Assembly: GCF_035917975.1 (NCBI RefSeq)
Contig: NZ_CP109130.1
Location: forward strand, 6,820,001-6,884,000
Length of the DNA stretch: 64,000 nucleotides
Direction of reading: 5' to 3'
From: Streptosporangium sp. NBC_01756
GTDB taxonomy: Bacteria; Actinomycetota; Actinomycetes; Streptosporangiales; Streptosporangiaceae
Made by a program: the position numbers and the translations under genes. The notes below the pieces were generated by a model that made no database searches, was not told the DNA's origin, and was given only the letters and a program-made list of their open reading frames with translations. Below are positions 23,591 to 32,879 of this stretch, piece after piece (positions within the stretch are counted from its first letter, which is position 1; every line of letters starts with the position of its first letter).

Positions 23591-25834
23591 CTACCCGTTC
23601 AACGCGATGTCATGGGGGCGGATGGGCACGCGGCGCAGGGGCAGGCCGGTGGCGGCCCGTACGGCGGCGGCCACGGCCGGGGTGGACGACAGGGTGGGGG
23701 GCTCACCCGCGCCGCGCAGGCCGTAGGGGGCGTTCGGGTCGGGGTTCTCCAGGATCGACACCCGCATGGGCGGCATGTCGAGGATGGTGGGGATCAGGTA
23801 GTCGGTGAAGGAGGGGTTGAGCACCCGTCCGCCGGTGACCTGGATCTCCTCCATCAGCGCCAGCCCCAGTCCCTGTGCGGAGCCGCCGTGGATCTGCCCC
23901 TCCAGCGCCTGCAGGTTCATGATCTTTCCTACGTCCTGTACGGCCGCCAGCTCCACCACCTTGACCAGGCCGAGTTCGGTGTCCACGTCGACGACGGCAC
24001 GGTGCACGCACAGCGCGAGCTGGGTGTGGGAGTCGCCCTGACCGGTGACCGGGTCCAGCGGGAAGGTCGGCCGGTGCCGGTACTCGCGGGTCTCCTCGAC
24101 CGCACCTGCCCGCTCCAGCGCCTCCTCCAGCGTCACGCCGCCGGCCCGCAGGTCGTCCAGCCGCTTCCGGACGGCCTCACAGGCGGCCTTCACCGCGCCG
24201 CCGGTGACGTAGGACTGGCGGGAGGCGGACGAGGACCCGGCCGAGCCCACCGTCGTGTCGGCCTGGGCGACCGTCACCCGGTCGATGCCCAGCTCGGTGC
24301 GGGCGATCTGCTCCTGGAGCGTCACCAGGCCCTGGCCGACCTCCGCCGCGGCGGTGTGCACCAGGACGTGCGGCTCGCCGCCGAGCAGCTCGACCCTGAC
24401 CCGGGCGGTGGAGTAGTCGTCGAACCCCTCGGAGAAGCAGATGTTCTTGATGCCCACGCCGTACCCGACGCCCCGCCGCACCCCCTCGCCGCGGGTGGTC
24501 TGCGACACGCCGCCGGGCATGTCCAGCAGGCCCGCGCCACCGGGCTCGGGCAGCGGCATGGCCGCCAGCTCGCGGAGCATGTCGGCCAGCGGCGCGGGGC
24601 TGTCGATCACCTGCCCGGTGGCCAGCGTGGAGCCCTGGGAGACCGCGTTGCGAACGCGGACCTCTACCGGGGAGATGCCGCACGCCTCGGCCAGCGCGTC
24701 CATCTGCGACTCGTAGGCGTAGCAGGCCTGCACGGCGCCGAAACCGCGCATCGCCCCGCAGGGCGGGTTGTTGGTATAGACGCCGTAGGCGTCGATCCGG
24801 ACGTTGTCCACCTCGTACGGGCCCACTCCGAGTGAGGCGGCGTTGCCCACCACGGCCAGGGAGGACGAGCAGTAGGCGCCGCCGTCGAGCAGGATCTCCG
24901 CCTGCACGTAGACCAGCCTGCCGTCCGCGGTCGCGCCGTGCTCGTAGCGCATCCGGGCCGGATGCCGGTGCACGTGCCCGAAGAACGACTCCTCACGGCC
25001 GTAGACGATCTTCACGGGGCGGCCGGTCCGCAGCGCCAGCATGCACGCGTGCACCTGCATGGACAGGTCCTCGCGGGCACCGAACGCGCCGCCGACCCCG
25101 GCCAGCGACAGCCGTACCCGCTCCGGTTCCAGTCCGAGGCAGGGCGCGATCTGGTCGCGGTCCACGTGCAGCCACTGGGTGGCGATGAACAGGTCCACCC
25201 CGCCGTCCTCGGCCGGTACGGCCAGGCCGGACTCCGGGCCGAGGAAGGCCTGGTCCTGCATGCCCACCTCGTACTCCCCGGTGACCACCACCGGGGCCTC
25301 GAAGTGCGAGCCGACCCGGACCGGCTGGTGGCGCAGCACGTTGCCGTGCTCGTGGACGGCTGGGCAGGAGGGGTCGAAGGCGGCCCGGCGCGGGTCGACG
25401 ACCGCCTCGCGGACCTCGTACTCCACGACGATCGCCGCGGCCGCCCGTCTGGCCCGTTCGGGATGGTCGGCGGCCACCAGCGCCACCGGCTCCCCCTGGT
25501 AGCGGACCTGGTCGATGGCCAGCACCGGCTGGTCCCGGTGCTCCAGGCCGTAGAACTTCTCGCCCGGCACGTCCTCGTGGGTGAGCACCGCCAGCACGCC
25601 CGGCATGGCCAGCGCGGGACCGATGTCGACGGAGCGGATCCAGGCCGACGGATGCGGGCTGCGCAGGGTCACCCCCCAGATCATGTCCGCGAGGTAGAGG
25701 TCGGAGGAGTAGGCGAACTCGCCCGTCACCTTCAGCGTCCCGTCGGGGCGCGGCGCACTCGTGCCGACGCCGCGGTCCCGCGCCGGACCCCGTGTCGCGC
25801 CCTGGCTCTGGCGAGTCTCTGTGCCGCTCACCAT
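23591..25834 (-). CDS. Xanthine dehydrogenase, molybdenum-binding subunit
   Basis: A 747-residue molybdopterin-dependent hydroxylase subunit oxidising hypoxanthine/xanthine. The N-terminal a/b-hammerhead domain (DGTLKVTGEFAYSSDL) is followed by the Moco-binding halves, with GGAFGAREDLS, PPCGAMRGFGAVQA and, near the C terminus, the GLRGAGEPP motif carrying the active-site glutamate. The partner 2Fe-2S and FAD subunits are not adjacent: downstream is the permease and upstream the divergent PucR. Either they are encoded elsewhere or this enzyme uses other partners. Confidence 0.9.
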   Translation of the reverse strand: MVSGTETRQSQGATRGPARDRGVGTSAPRPDGTLKVTGEFAYSSDLYLADMIWGVTLRSPHPSAWIRSVDIGPALAMPGVLAVLTHEDVPGEKFYGLEHRDQPVLAIDQVRYQGEPVALVAADHPERARRAAAAIVVEYEVREAVVDPRRAAFDPSCPAVHEHGNVLRHQPVRVGSHFEAPVVVTGEYEVGMQDQAFLGPESGLAVPAEDGGVDLFIATQWLHVDRDQIAPCLGLEPERVRLSLAGVGGAFGAREDLSMQVHACMLALRTGRPVKIVYGREESFFGHVHRHPARMRYEHGATADGRLVYVQAEILLDGGAYCSSSLAVVGNAASLGVGPYEVDNVRIDAYGVYTNNPPCGAMRGFGAVQACYAYESQMDALAEACGISPVEVRVRNAVSQGSTLATGQVIDSPAPLADMLRELAAMPLPEPGGAGLLDMPGGVSQTTRGEGVRRGVGYGVGIKNICFSEGFDDYSTARVRVELLGGEPHVLVHTAAAEVGQGLVTLQEQIARTELGIDRVTVAQADTTVGSAGSSSASRQSYVTGGAVKAACEAVRKRLDDLRAGGVTLEEALERAGAVEETREYRHRPTFPLDPVTGQGDSHTQLALCVHRAVVDVDTELGLVKVVELAAVQDVGKIMNLQALEGQIHGGSAQGLGLALMEEIQVTGGRVLNPSFTDYLIPTILDMPPMRVSILENPDPNAPYGLRGAGEPPTLSSTPAVAAAVRAATGLPLRRVPIRPHDIALNG

Positions 25835-25926
25835 TGCAGTACATCAGCCCAGGTCAAGGGTGAACATGGCGGAGGCGACGAAACGCGGGACGGGGTGGTT
25901 GACGGCGCTTGTAGTTTTATCCAATC

Positions 25927-27525
25927 ATGCGGATACGTGACCTGGTCGGGATGGCCGAGCTCGGGCTCACCCTGCTTGCCGGCGAGGAGCAGCTGGACCG
26001 CGACTTCAGCGGCGTGCAGATCACCGACCTGCCCGATCCCGGACGCTACCTGTCGGGCGGGGAGCTGGTCCTGTCCGGGCTCATGTGGCGCAACGGCCCC
26101 GAGGACTCCGAACGGTTCGTCGGCCGGTTGGCGGAGGCGGGGGTGGCCGCGCTCGGCGCCGGCAGCGCCTGGCTCGGCACGGTGCCCGAGGACCTCGTCC
26201 GGGCCTGCCGCGCGTACGGCCTGCCGCTGCTCGCGGTACCCGTCGAGGTCTCGTTCCGGACGGTCGCGGAGCTGGTCGCCCCCCGGCACGCCGAATTGCG
26301 CGACGCCCTCGGCCGCCACCGCAGGATCGTCGCGGCGGTCGCCGAAGGGGCCGGCCTGCCGGAACTGTTCGCGTTGATGGGCACCGAACTCGCGATGGAG
26401 GGCGCGGTCGTCTCGGCCGTCGGCACGGTGATCGCCGGAACCCTCGACCAGGCGGACGCCGTACGGCTGGCACACGGGTATCTGACCGCGCCCCGGCTGC
26501 CGCACGTGGTCCACGCCCCGTCGGGGACCTTCACGCTCTTCGGCGTGGGCCGCGAGCACCGCGCCGCCGGCTGGGCCCTGGCCTGCGGCGGCGACCTGCT
26601 CGGCGAGGCCGACCTCGGCTTCGAGCTGGCGGCCTGCGTCGCACTGGAGCGGAGCAGGGCCGAGGAGGGCAGGCGGGTCGAGCGCCGTCTCGCCGAGCAG
26701 CTGATCGCGCTGGCCTGCTCGGCGGGCGGCGATCCGGCCGAGCTCAACGCGGGGCTGCGTACCTGCGGGATCGGCCCGGCCGAACCGTACTCCGTGGTCA
26801 ACGTGACCGTCACCCGTCCCGGCGCGACCCGGGGACCGGACCCGGCGCGGCTCGGCGGGCAGGTGCTGGAGGAGTTGCTGCACCCTCGGGTGGTGGCCGC
26901 GGCGGGGGCGGACGGGGCGGTGGCGCTGGTGCCGTTGGCGCCGCCGTCCGCACCGGCGGGCGAGCCGATCGGCACGGTGGGCAAGTCGACCGGCACGGTG
27001 GGCGAGCCGATTGGCGCTGCGGGCGTGCCGGCCGGTACGGCGGGCGAGCTGGCCGAGAGACTGCGGGCCGGTGCGCGGGTGCTGACGGCCGGGCTGCCCG
27101 GCATCCGGGTCTCGATCGGGGTGAGCGCCGCGCTGCGCGGCCCGTCGGCGGTCCGGGGCGGCGTGGCGGAGGCGGGTCACGCGCGACGGCTGGCCGAGGC
27201 CCGGGGCGGGGCGGTCGTGACCAGCGACGAGATCTACACGCACGCGCTGCTGCTGGCCACCGTCCCCGACGATGTGCGGCGCTCGTTCGCGGCCAGGACG
27301 CTGGATCCGCTGTTCGACTACGACCGGCGGCACGGTTCGGAGCTCGTGCGGACCCTCGGCACGTTCCTCGACTGCGTGGGCTCGTGGAACACCTGCGCCG
27401 AGCGCATGAACGTGCACGTCAACACGGTCCGCTACCGCATCCGCCGGGTGGAGGAGCTCACCGGCCGGGACCTGTCCACGATGACCGACCGGGTCGACCT
27501 GTTCCTGGCCCTCAGGGGGTCATGA
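25927..27525 (+). CDS. PucR family transcriptional regulator
   Basis: A 532-residue activator of purine catabolism. The N-terminal PucR domain (MRIRDLVGMAELGLTLLAGEE, DLPDPGRYLSGGELVLSG) occupies about residues 1-125. The C-terminal HTH_30 (DCVGSWNTCAERMNVHVNTVRYRIRRVEELTG, quoted in part: NVHVNTVRYRIRR) is at about 495-520. Residues about 340-372 are an imperfect repeat GEPIGTVGKSTGTVGEPIGA inserted in the linker, probably expanded recently at DNA level. It is divergent from the xanthine dehydrogenase gene (92 bp), its expected target. Confidence 0.92.
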   Translation: MRIRDLVGMAELGLTLLAGEEQLDRDFSGVQITDLPDPGRYLSGGELVLSGLMWRNGPEDSERFVGRLAEAGVAALGAGSAWLGTVPEDLVRACRAYGLPLLAVPVEVSFRTVAELVAPRHAELRDALGRHRRIVAAVAEGAGLPELFALMGTELAMEGAVVSAVGTVIAGTLDQADAVRLAHGYLTAPRLPHVVHAPSGTFTLFGVGREHRAAGWALACGGDLLGEADLGFELAACVALERSRAEEGRRVERRLAEQLIALACSAGGDPAELNAGLRTCGIGPAEPYSVVNVTVTRPGATRGPDPARLGGQVLEELLHPRVVAAAGADGAVALVPLAPPSAPAGEPIGTVGKSTGTVGEPIGAAGVPAGTAGELAERLRAGARVLTAGLPGIRVSIGVSAALRGPSAVRGGVAEAGHARRLAEARGGAVVTSDEIYTHALLLATVPDDVRRSFAARTLDPLFDYDRRHGSELVRTLGTFLDCVGSWNTCAERMNVHVNTVRYRIRRVEELTGRDLSTMTDRVDLFLALRGS

Positions 27526-30388
27526 CCCTGTCCGGGGCCGTGAGAGGCCTGCCGCGCGCGGCCAGGAGGGCTTCCCTCTCCTGCGCCAGCGGTTTCTCCA
27601 ACGTCTGGTCTCCCGTCACCTCGGCGGTCGCGAAAGCCCGCTCCAGGTAGGCCGACGCCTGCTCGACCTCGCCGAGGAGCCGGGAGGAGCGGGCCAGGCC
27701 GAGCAGCATGTAGGGCTTGGCGACCGTCACTTTCGCCGTGTACGCACAGGACAGCGCGGCTCTGTAATGGTCCCTGGCCGCCGCGGGATCCCCCCGGTCG
27801 AGATGGATGTCGCCGAGCTTCTCAAGCACGCTCGTCTCCTGGTAGACGTTGCCGTCCCTGCGAGTCTGGTGCAGGGCGTCATCCAGCGTCGTGAGCGCCT
27901 GATCGAAGTGCCCAAGGTGATGATGCGACGCACCGATCTTGATGAGCGCGAAGTGCTCGCCGCTTCTGAAGCCGATCGCCGAGGCGATCTTCCACTGTGC
28001 CTCACCGTAGATCAACACCTGGTCATAGCGCTTCAGGGCGAAATAGAGCTCGGCGAGACTGCCCAGAGCCTTCTGCTCGCCATGCAGGTCGGTCAGCTCC
28101 CGGCAGAGAGCCAGTTGTTCCTTTATATGGCTTACGGCTTCCTCCGCGCGGTTTGTCATGGCAAGAGAGATGCCCAGGCAGTTGTGGGCGTTCGCCGTGA
28201 TGCCACGATCGCCCAGCCGCCGTCCGACCGCGAGGCACTGCCGGGTGATCATGGAAAAATTCGAGGGGAAACCAGAGTGGTGAAGGTGCCAGAAAACTGA
28301 GAAGGCGAGGGCGGCACCGAGCCGGGCGGTCCGTTCCTCGGAGGCGGCCAACCCTTGTGCGGCGGCGAGGAGGAGATTGGCCCGCTCATGCTCTAGCCAG
28401 TGATGAGCTTGCTCCCTGGAGAGGAACGGGATGGGATCCGCCTGGAAATCGGTCCCTGTCACCATTGCGGGGGGATAGCCACAGAGTTTCACGGCCAGGC
28501 GCGCGGTCGCGGTGTACGAACTCAGCGCCCGGTCCAGCGCGGTGATGCGGGACACCCGGGTGCCCTGCAGTAGGGCCTGCTCCTTCGCGAACAGCCGCAC
28601 CAGGTCATGCAGTCGATATCTCCCGGTCTCGCCCACTTCTGCGAGGTGCCCGTCGACCAGCCGTTCCATTGCACGTTCGGCCAGGTCAACGGGCACGTCC
28701 AGGAGAGCGCCCACAATATGTGCTGTCACATCGGGCACCTGCAGCAGACCGATCGCGCACAGCGCGCGGGCGGCCATCCGGTCGAGAGGGTGGGCACTGC
28801 CGAGCAGCAGGTCGTAGCTGACCGCCAAGCTGGATCTGACCGCGAGGTCGCCCACCTCCAGTTCGTGCAGCCGCCGCCGTTCGTCCTGTAGCCGTTCCAC
28901 CAGATCGGCTACGCGCCAGCGCGACCGGTTCGCCAGCCGGGCTCCCGCAATCCGTACAGCCAGAGGCAGGCTTCCGCAGAGCTCGACCAGGTGAGCCGTC
29001 GCCACTGTGTCCTCGGCGACCCGCTGGGCGCCTGCCAGTTTCGCCAGAACGGCGGCAGCCTCCGTCCGGCGCAGGCTACCGAGCAGCACGCCGACGCAGC
29101 CGTCGAACGGGGAGAAGGTCTCCCGGCTGGTCGTCAGGACCACGTTTCCCACCGGGACCGACAGCAGCGGTCGGACCTGTGCCAGGTTGGCGGCGTCGTC
29201 CAGCACAACGAGGATCTTGCGGCCGTCGAGCTCGCTGCGCCACACGGCGGCTGCCTCGTCGGCGTCATCGGGAACAAGATGTGAGGGGACACCCAGATCG
29301 CGCAGGAACCGGCCGATCACCTCGGCAGGCTCGAGCTGCTTGATCCCCGACGTGGCCCCGTGCAGATTCGCATAAAGCTGCCCGTCCGGAAAGTGACCGT
29401 GGGCCAGGTGGGCGGCCCGGACGGCCAGGGTCGACTTTCCCGAGCCTGGTGCCCCGGTGATCGCGACGACATATCGGGGCGGGCTGCCGTCCCAGGGGGC
29501 GAGCAGCCGTCTCAGCCGGATGAGTTCTTCCGCCCGTCCGACGAAATCAACGGAATCACGTGGCAACTGCCGGGGGATCGGGGCATGCGGACGTGTTTCG
29601 GCGGCGGGGAGAGGGGCCTGCGGCGCGGTCAGATCGAGGACGCTCGCGGAGGCGAGAATCCGCTGGTGGAGATCCTGGATCGGCCGGCTCGGCTCGAGTC
29701 CTGTCTCCTCCACGACCGTCTTCCTGAGGCCCTGATAGGTGCTCAGCGCCGCGGCACGGTCTCCTGTCCTGTACAGGCCCAGCATCAACTGTCCCCACAG
29801 CCGCTCTCGTAATGGGTGGGCGATGACCGCCGGGCGCAGGTCGGACACCACCTCCCGGTATCTGCCCAGATTGAGCCGGATCTCCGAGAGTTCCTCCAGA
29901 GAGGCGACGTACTCCTCGGAAAGGCGGGCCGCGGCGTCGTCGAGAGCCCGGCTCCCCTTGGCGTCGAGAAGAGGCTCACCGCGCCACAGATCCAGAGCCC
30001 GCTCGAAGTGGTGATGCGCGGTGTCCGAATCCCGGTCCCGGAAGGCGCGCCTGGCCTGCCGGGCGTGGTCTCGGAAGACCGATAGATCGAGATCGTCCCG
30101 GTCGAGGGCGATGAGATATCCGTCCGCCTGTGTCTCTATCGGTGCCGAGCGCAGATCATCGGGACAGAGCAACTTGCGCAATGTATGAACGTATGTCTTG
30201 AGGTTCCGCTCTGCGGACGGCGGCGGGTTGTCACCCCAGAGCGAGTCCATCAGATGATGGTTGGAGACGGGGGAGTTGGCCTCAAGGAGAAGCGTCGCCA
30301 GAAGCTGACGATGTTTCAGGCGCGGGATGGAGACGGTCGCACCCTCGGCGTCGCGGACCTCCAGCTTACCGAGCACCAGAAAGGTCAC
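27512..30388 (-). CDS. AfsR/SARP-type regulator with NB-ARC and TPR domains
   Basis: A 958-residue pathway or global regulator. The N-terminal winged helix of OmpR type (LEVRDAEGATVSIPRLKHRQ, DSLWGDNPPPSAERNLKTY) and the bacterial transcriptional activation domain (DLDLSVFRDHARQARRAF...) cover about residues 1-255. The NB-ARC ATPase follows with Walker A GAPGSGKST, ILVVLDDAAN as Walker B and GSLPLAVRIAGA as the GxP motif. The last 300 residues are TPRs. The GTG at 30388 is preceded by AGGA. Its 3' end overlaps pucR by 14 bp tail to tail. No obvious antibiotic cluster adjoins. Confidence 0.9.
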   Translation of the reverse strand: MTFLVLGKLEVRDAEGATVSIPRLKHRQLLATLLLEANSPVSNHHLMDSLWGDNPPPSAERNLKTYVHTLRKLLCPDDLRSAPIETQADGYLIALDRDDLDLSVFRDHARQARRAFRDRDSDTAHHHFERALDLWRGEPLLDAKGSRALDDAAARLSEEYVASLEELSEIRLNLGRYREVVSDLRPAVIAHPLRERLWGQLMLGLYRTGDRAAALSTYQGLRKTVVEETGLEPSRPIQDLHQRILASASVLDLTAPQAPLPAAETRPHAPIPRQLPRDSVDFVGRAEELIRLRRLLAPWDGSPPRYVVAITGAPGSGKSTLAVRAAHLAHGHFPDGQLYANLHGATSGIKQLEPAEVIGRFLRDLGVPSHLVPDDADEAAAVWRSELDGRKILVVLDDAANLAQVRPLLSVPVGNVVLTTSRETFSPFDGCVGVLLGSLRRTEAAAVLAKLAGAQRVAEDTVATAHLVELCGSLPLAVRIAGARLANRSRWRVADLVERLQDERRRLHELEVGDLAVRSSLAVSYDLLLGSAHPLDRMAARALCAIGLLQVPDVTAHIVGALLDVPVDLAERAMERLVDGHLAEVGETGRYRLHDLVRLFAKEQALLQGTRVSRITALDRALSSYTATARLAVKLCGYPPAMVTGTDFQADPIPFLSREQAHHWLEHERANLLLAAAQGLAASEERTARLGAALAFSVFWHLHHSGFPSNFSMITRQCLAVGRRLGDRGITANAHNCLGISLAMTNRAEEAVSHIKEQLALCRELTDLHGEQKALGSLAELYFALKRYDQVLIYGEAQWKIASAIGFRSGEHFALIKIGASHHHLGHFDQALTTLDDALHQTRRDGNVYQETSVLEKLGDIHLDRGDPAAARDHYRAALSCAYTAKVTVAKPYMLLGLARSSRLLGEVEQASAYLERAFATAEVTGDQTLEKPLAQEREALLAARGRPLTAPDRVMTP

Positions 30389-31255
30389 GTGGTGAGTCCT
30401 AATGTCAGTGCACTCAAGCCGCCTCAAGTGCTTCCAATCAGATCTTCCAGATTGATGGTATTGATATTACCGCTCAAATCAGGAAGGCAGTCTCCCGGCA
30501 GCTCGTAATGTATTGGCGGTGTATTTCGTTCCTCGCATTCAATGCCTGTGGCAGGGGCGCCGAATGGATGGGTCCCCGAAGGCGGTCGATCGCCGCGGTT
30601 TAGACGGTGATCTTCTATGGTGGCCGCCTGGATCCGGCATCCGGGACGTCGGATGGCTCTGGCTCAGGGCATGGGACCGGTGAGGAGGCGAAGTCCTTGC
30701 GCCACCTCCCAGAAGTCTGAACGTGGGCCGGATGAAGCGCCGGGCCTGCCTCGAACGATCGGCGGTGCCGCTGGTGAGATCACACCGAGCCGGACTGCCG
30801 GTGGGCGGGCGCGATCGTCGAGGGAATCGCAGGAAGAGAGACGGTGTCGCTCATGGATGTGGCGGGTCGCCGAATCCACAGCGGTAACGTGTTTGCCGGA
30901 TGGCGCATGACGTCCGGCTCCGGCTCTTCGGGTTGCGCTTTGACGGCAGTGGACCGTATAGCCGGTGAGAGGCGAGCGATTCGCTCCGTCCATCTGGTAA
31001 AAGCGCCGAACGCACGGTATCTTGCTCTTGCAGTCAGTATTCCAAAGCAGTTCCCGGCCCTGGTCGGTTTTATCGCCGATATGAGGGTGATCGGCAGAGA
31101 AACCGCTTGGCCGCAATAAGAACAGAGCGAGGATACCGGTGACGCGTAGGTGCTCTTGGCGGTTCATGACACTGCGGCGTCACGAAGTCGGCACAGAGCC
31201 CCTACGCGTTTGAAACCAGGTGACCTACTTCTCTCCACCGTCGGGTGGGGATGCC
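30389..31255. other. Long interval without a supported gene
   Basis: The first about 150 bp are AT-rich and hold the SARP promoter. The remainder has open frames on both strands (for example minus 30664-31167, starting MNRQEHLRVTGILALFLL), but none has a ribosome site, recognisable family or actinomycete-like codon use throughout. An imperfect 15-bp inverted repeat is at 31142-31209. Confidence 0.4.
31142..31209. repeat. Inverted repeat, 15-bp arms with one mismatch
   Basis: ACGCGTAGGTGCTCT at 31142-31156 matches the complement of 31195-31209 at 14 of 15 positions, 38 bp apart. It could be a terminator, a protein-binding dyad or the ends of a lost element. Confidence 0.4.
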
Positions 31256-31279
31256 GGGACGGAGACGGCCGGCCGTCCC
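31256..31279. terminator. Hairpin downstream of the small peptide gene
   Basis: GGGACGG / CCGTCCC arms around a 10-nt loop. The region also contains the 14-bp perfect palindrome GACGGCCGGCCGTC. It lies 43-66 bp past the peptide stop in the direction of its transcription. Confidence 0.5.
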
Positions 31280-31321
31280 TGACCTCCTCGAATCCATAGG
31301 AGGAGATGGCAGGCCTTCGCC

Positions 31322-31477
31322 TTAGAGAGGCCAGCCCCAACCCAGCTGACTTGTTGTGGTCACAGTTGTGGTCTCAGGGGCAGACGAATCATCGGCGAGG
31401 GCCGTAGCATTGCCGGTGACGGCAAACACGGCCGCAAAAATCATGGCGAGGGCAGACAGAGTGACGCGTTGGCGCAT
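31322..31477 (-). CDS. 51-residue secreted peptide precursor, pheromone candidate
   Basis: The ATG at 31477 has a good ribosome site (CAGGAG, 8 nt spacing). Residues 1-28 form a signal peptide: MRQRVTLSAL, a hydrophobic core (AMIFAAVFAV) and a cleavage motif TALA. The predicted 23-residue mature peptide starts DDSSAPETTT, is Thr/Ser-rich, and ends in the aromatic octapeptide QLGWGWPL. The gene is divergent from an XRE-TPR regulator, with 56 bp between starts. Secreted short precursors with an aromatic C-terminal tail next to HTH-TPR regulators are the arrangement of RRNPP pheromone systems. Function is inferred from this layout only. Confidence 0.7.
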   Translation of the reverse strand: MRQRVTLSALAMIFAAVFAVTGNATALADDSSAPETTTVTTTSQLGWGWPL

Positions 31478-31560
31478 GGGGGAGACTCCTGTCGTGGATG
31501 CTGCTGCTCAAGCGATATTTTTCAAGGGGTAACGTGATCGGTCAAGACTTGGTCGGACAG
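31478..31560. promoter_or_regulatory. Shared divergent control region of peptide gene and XRE-TPR regulator
   Basis: Only 56 bp separate the two start codons. TCAAG occurs at about 31507, 31522 and 31543, the last as the dyad CAAG-A-CTTG (31544-31552) inside the regulator's first codons. On the minus strand TTGACC in this dyad region lies about 17 bp from an AT-rich stretch (AAAAATAT), a plausible promoter for the peptide gene. These repeats are candidate binding sites of the regulator itself. Confidence 0.4.
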
Positions 31561-32826
31561 CGCATCAAGAACGTCCGTCGTCAGCGCGGGTTTTCTCAGG
31601 CGCAACTTGCTCATCCTGAACTGTCCGACAGCTATGTCTCTCTCATCGAGAGCGGCAAACGCACGCCGACGCCCGCAGTTCTAGAGCTGCTGGCCGAAAA
31701 GCTTGACTGTTCCCTCACCTATCTTATCAACGGTGTGACGGCCGAGCAGATGGAGGAGATCGAGCTCGCTCTGCGCTACGCCCGCCTGGCCCTGGACAAC
31801 GGCGAGGTGGCCGAGGCGCGCGCACGGTATGCCGAACTGCTCGACGACAGCGGTCTCGTGGGTCTGCCCCAGGTGAGACAGGACGCGGAGTACGGTCTCG
31901 CGCTGGCCACCCACGCCTGTGGTGATCTGGAGGCGGCAATCGCTCTCCTTGATGGCCTGAGGCGGCGCCCCTCGGCGGCGATGGCTCCCGAACGGCATGT
32001 CAGCGTCGCTATCGCGCTCAGCAGGAGCTACCGCGAGAGCGGGGATCTGTTGCAGGCGGTGCGGGTGGCGGAGGACATTCTGGGGGGAGCCGTCCGTCCC
32101 GTCTGGAGCGAGGGGCTGATCGAGCTAGGCACGGCCCTGCTGGCCGCCTACGCCGAGCGTGGAGACCTGCTGAGAGCGCACCAGTTCGGTGCCGAACTGC
32201 TCGCCGCCGCCGAACTGGTCGGCACTCCGCGTGCCACGGTGCTGGCCCTCTGGGCGGAGGCGATCGTCGCCGCCGAGACCGGCCGCCTCGACGAGGCTGT
32301 CAGCCTGGCGAACAAGGCCCTTGCCATCTACTCCGAGAACGGTGACTCGCGCGGCATCGCCGGACTCCGTATCGACTATGCCCAAATCCTGTTGATGGCC
32401 CGGCCTGCCGAGGTCGCAGCCTGCCGTGACATGCTGATACGGGTGGAGTCGGAGCTCCAGGAGAGCTCCATCGGCGCGACGTTCAAGATGAAGTGCGCAC
32501 ATCACCTGGCCCGTGCCGAGCTGATGCTCGGCCATCCAGAACGGGCACGAGAGCACATCCAGAGCGTCCTCAACATGATCGAGGACATGCCTAAGGAGCT
32601 CCAGACCGAGGCTCGCCTGCTGGCGGGAGAGACGATGGCCGAACTCGATCTCTCAGAAGAGGCCTCCCGACAGCTGACAGCGGTGGCCGACCTGCTCGAA
32701 CAGGCGCCGCCCACCAGGCAGGCCGCTCACTGGTGGCTGTCCGCCGCCCAGGTCCTGGAGCGGATCGACGAACCGGCCCGGAGCGTGGACGCCTACCAGC
32801 GGGCACTGGCCTGCGTGGGACTGTAG
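31534..32826 (+). CDS. XRE-family regulator with C-terminal TPR repeats (RRNPP-like)
   Basis: A 430-residue protein. The XRE HTH (LVGQRIKNVRRQRGFSQAQL, then SDSYVSLIESGKRTPTPAVLELLAEKL) is at residues 4-62. The rest consists of about eight degenerate TPR-like helical pairs (ALRYARLALDNGEVAEARARY, AEAIVAAETGRLDEAVSLANKAL, AHHLARAELMLGHPERAREH, and so on). This is the architecture of PlcR/Rgg/ComR-type intracellular peptide receptors. The GTG at 31534 has AAGGGG 4 nt upstream; the frame is open to 31498. It is divergent from the secreted peptide gene, its probable partner. Confidence 0.85.
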   Translation: MIGQDLVGQRIKNVRRQRGFSQAQLAHPELSDSYVSLIESGKRTPTPAVLELLAEKLDCSLTYLINGVTAEQMEEIELALRYARLALDNGEVAEARARYAELLDDSGLVGLPQVRQDAEYGLALATHACGDLEAAIALLDGLRRRPSAAMAPERHVSVAIALSRSYRESGDLLQAVRVAEDILGGAVRPVWSEGLIELGTALLAAYAERGDLLRAHQFGAELLAAAELVGTPRATVLALWAEAIVAAETGRLDEAVSLANKALAIYSENGDSRGIAGLRIDYAQILLMARPAEVAACRDMLIRVESELQESSIGATFKMKCAHHLARAELMLGHPERAREHIQSVLNMIEDMPKELQTEARLLAGETMAELDLSEEASRQLTAVADLLEQAPPTRQAAHWWLSAAQVLERIDEPARSVDAYQRALACVGL

Positions 32827-32879
32827 ACCGGGACGGGGAGGTCGGACCGTGTCGGGGCGTCGGTAGCCTTGGAGGTGTC

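Noticed and set aside
30664..31167. 167-codon minus-strand frame starting MNRQEHLRVTGILALF
   Set aside because: No ribosome site, random-looking composition after 50 codons, no family; the hydrophobic start alone is not enough.
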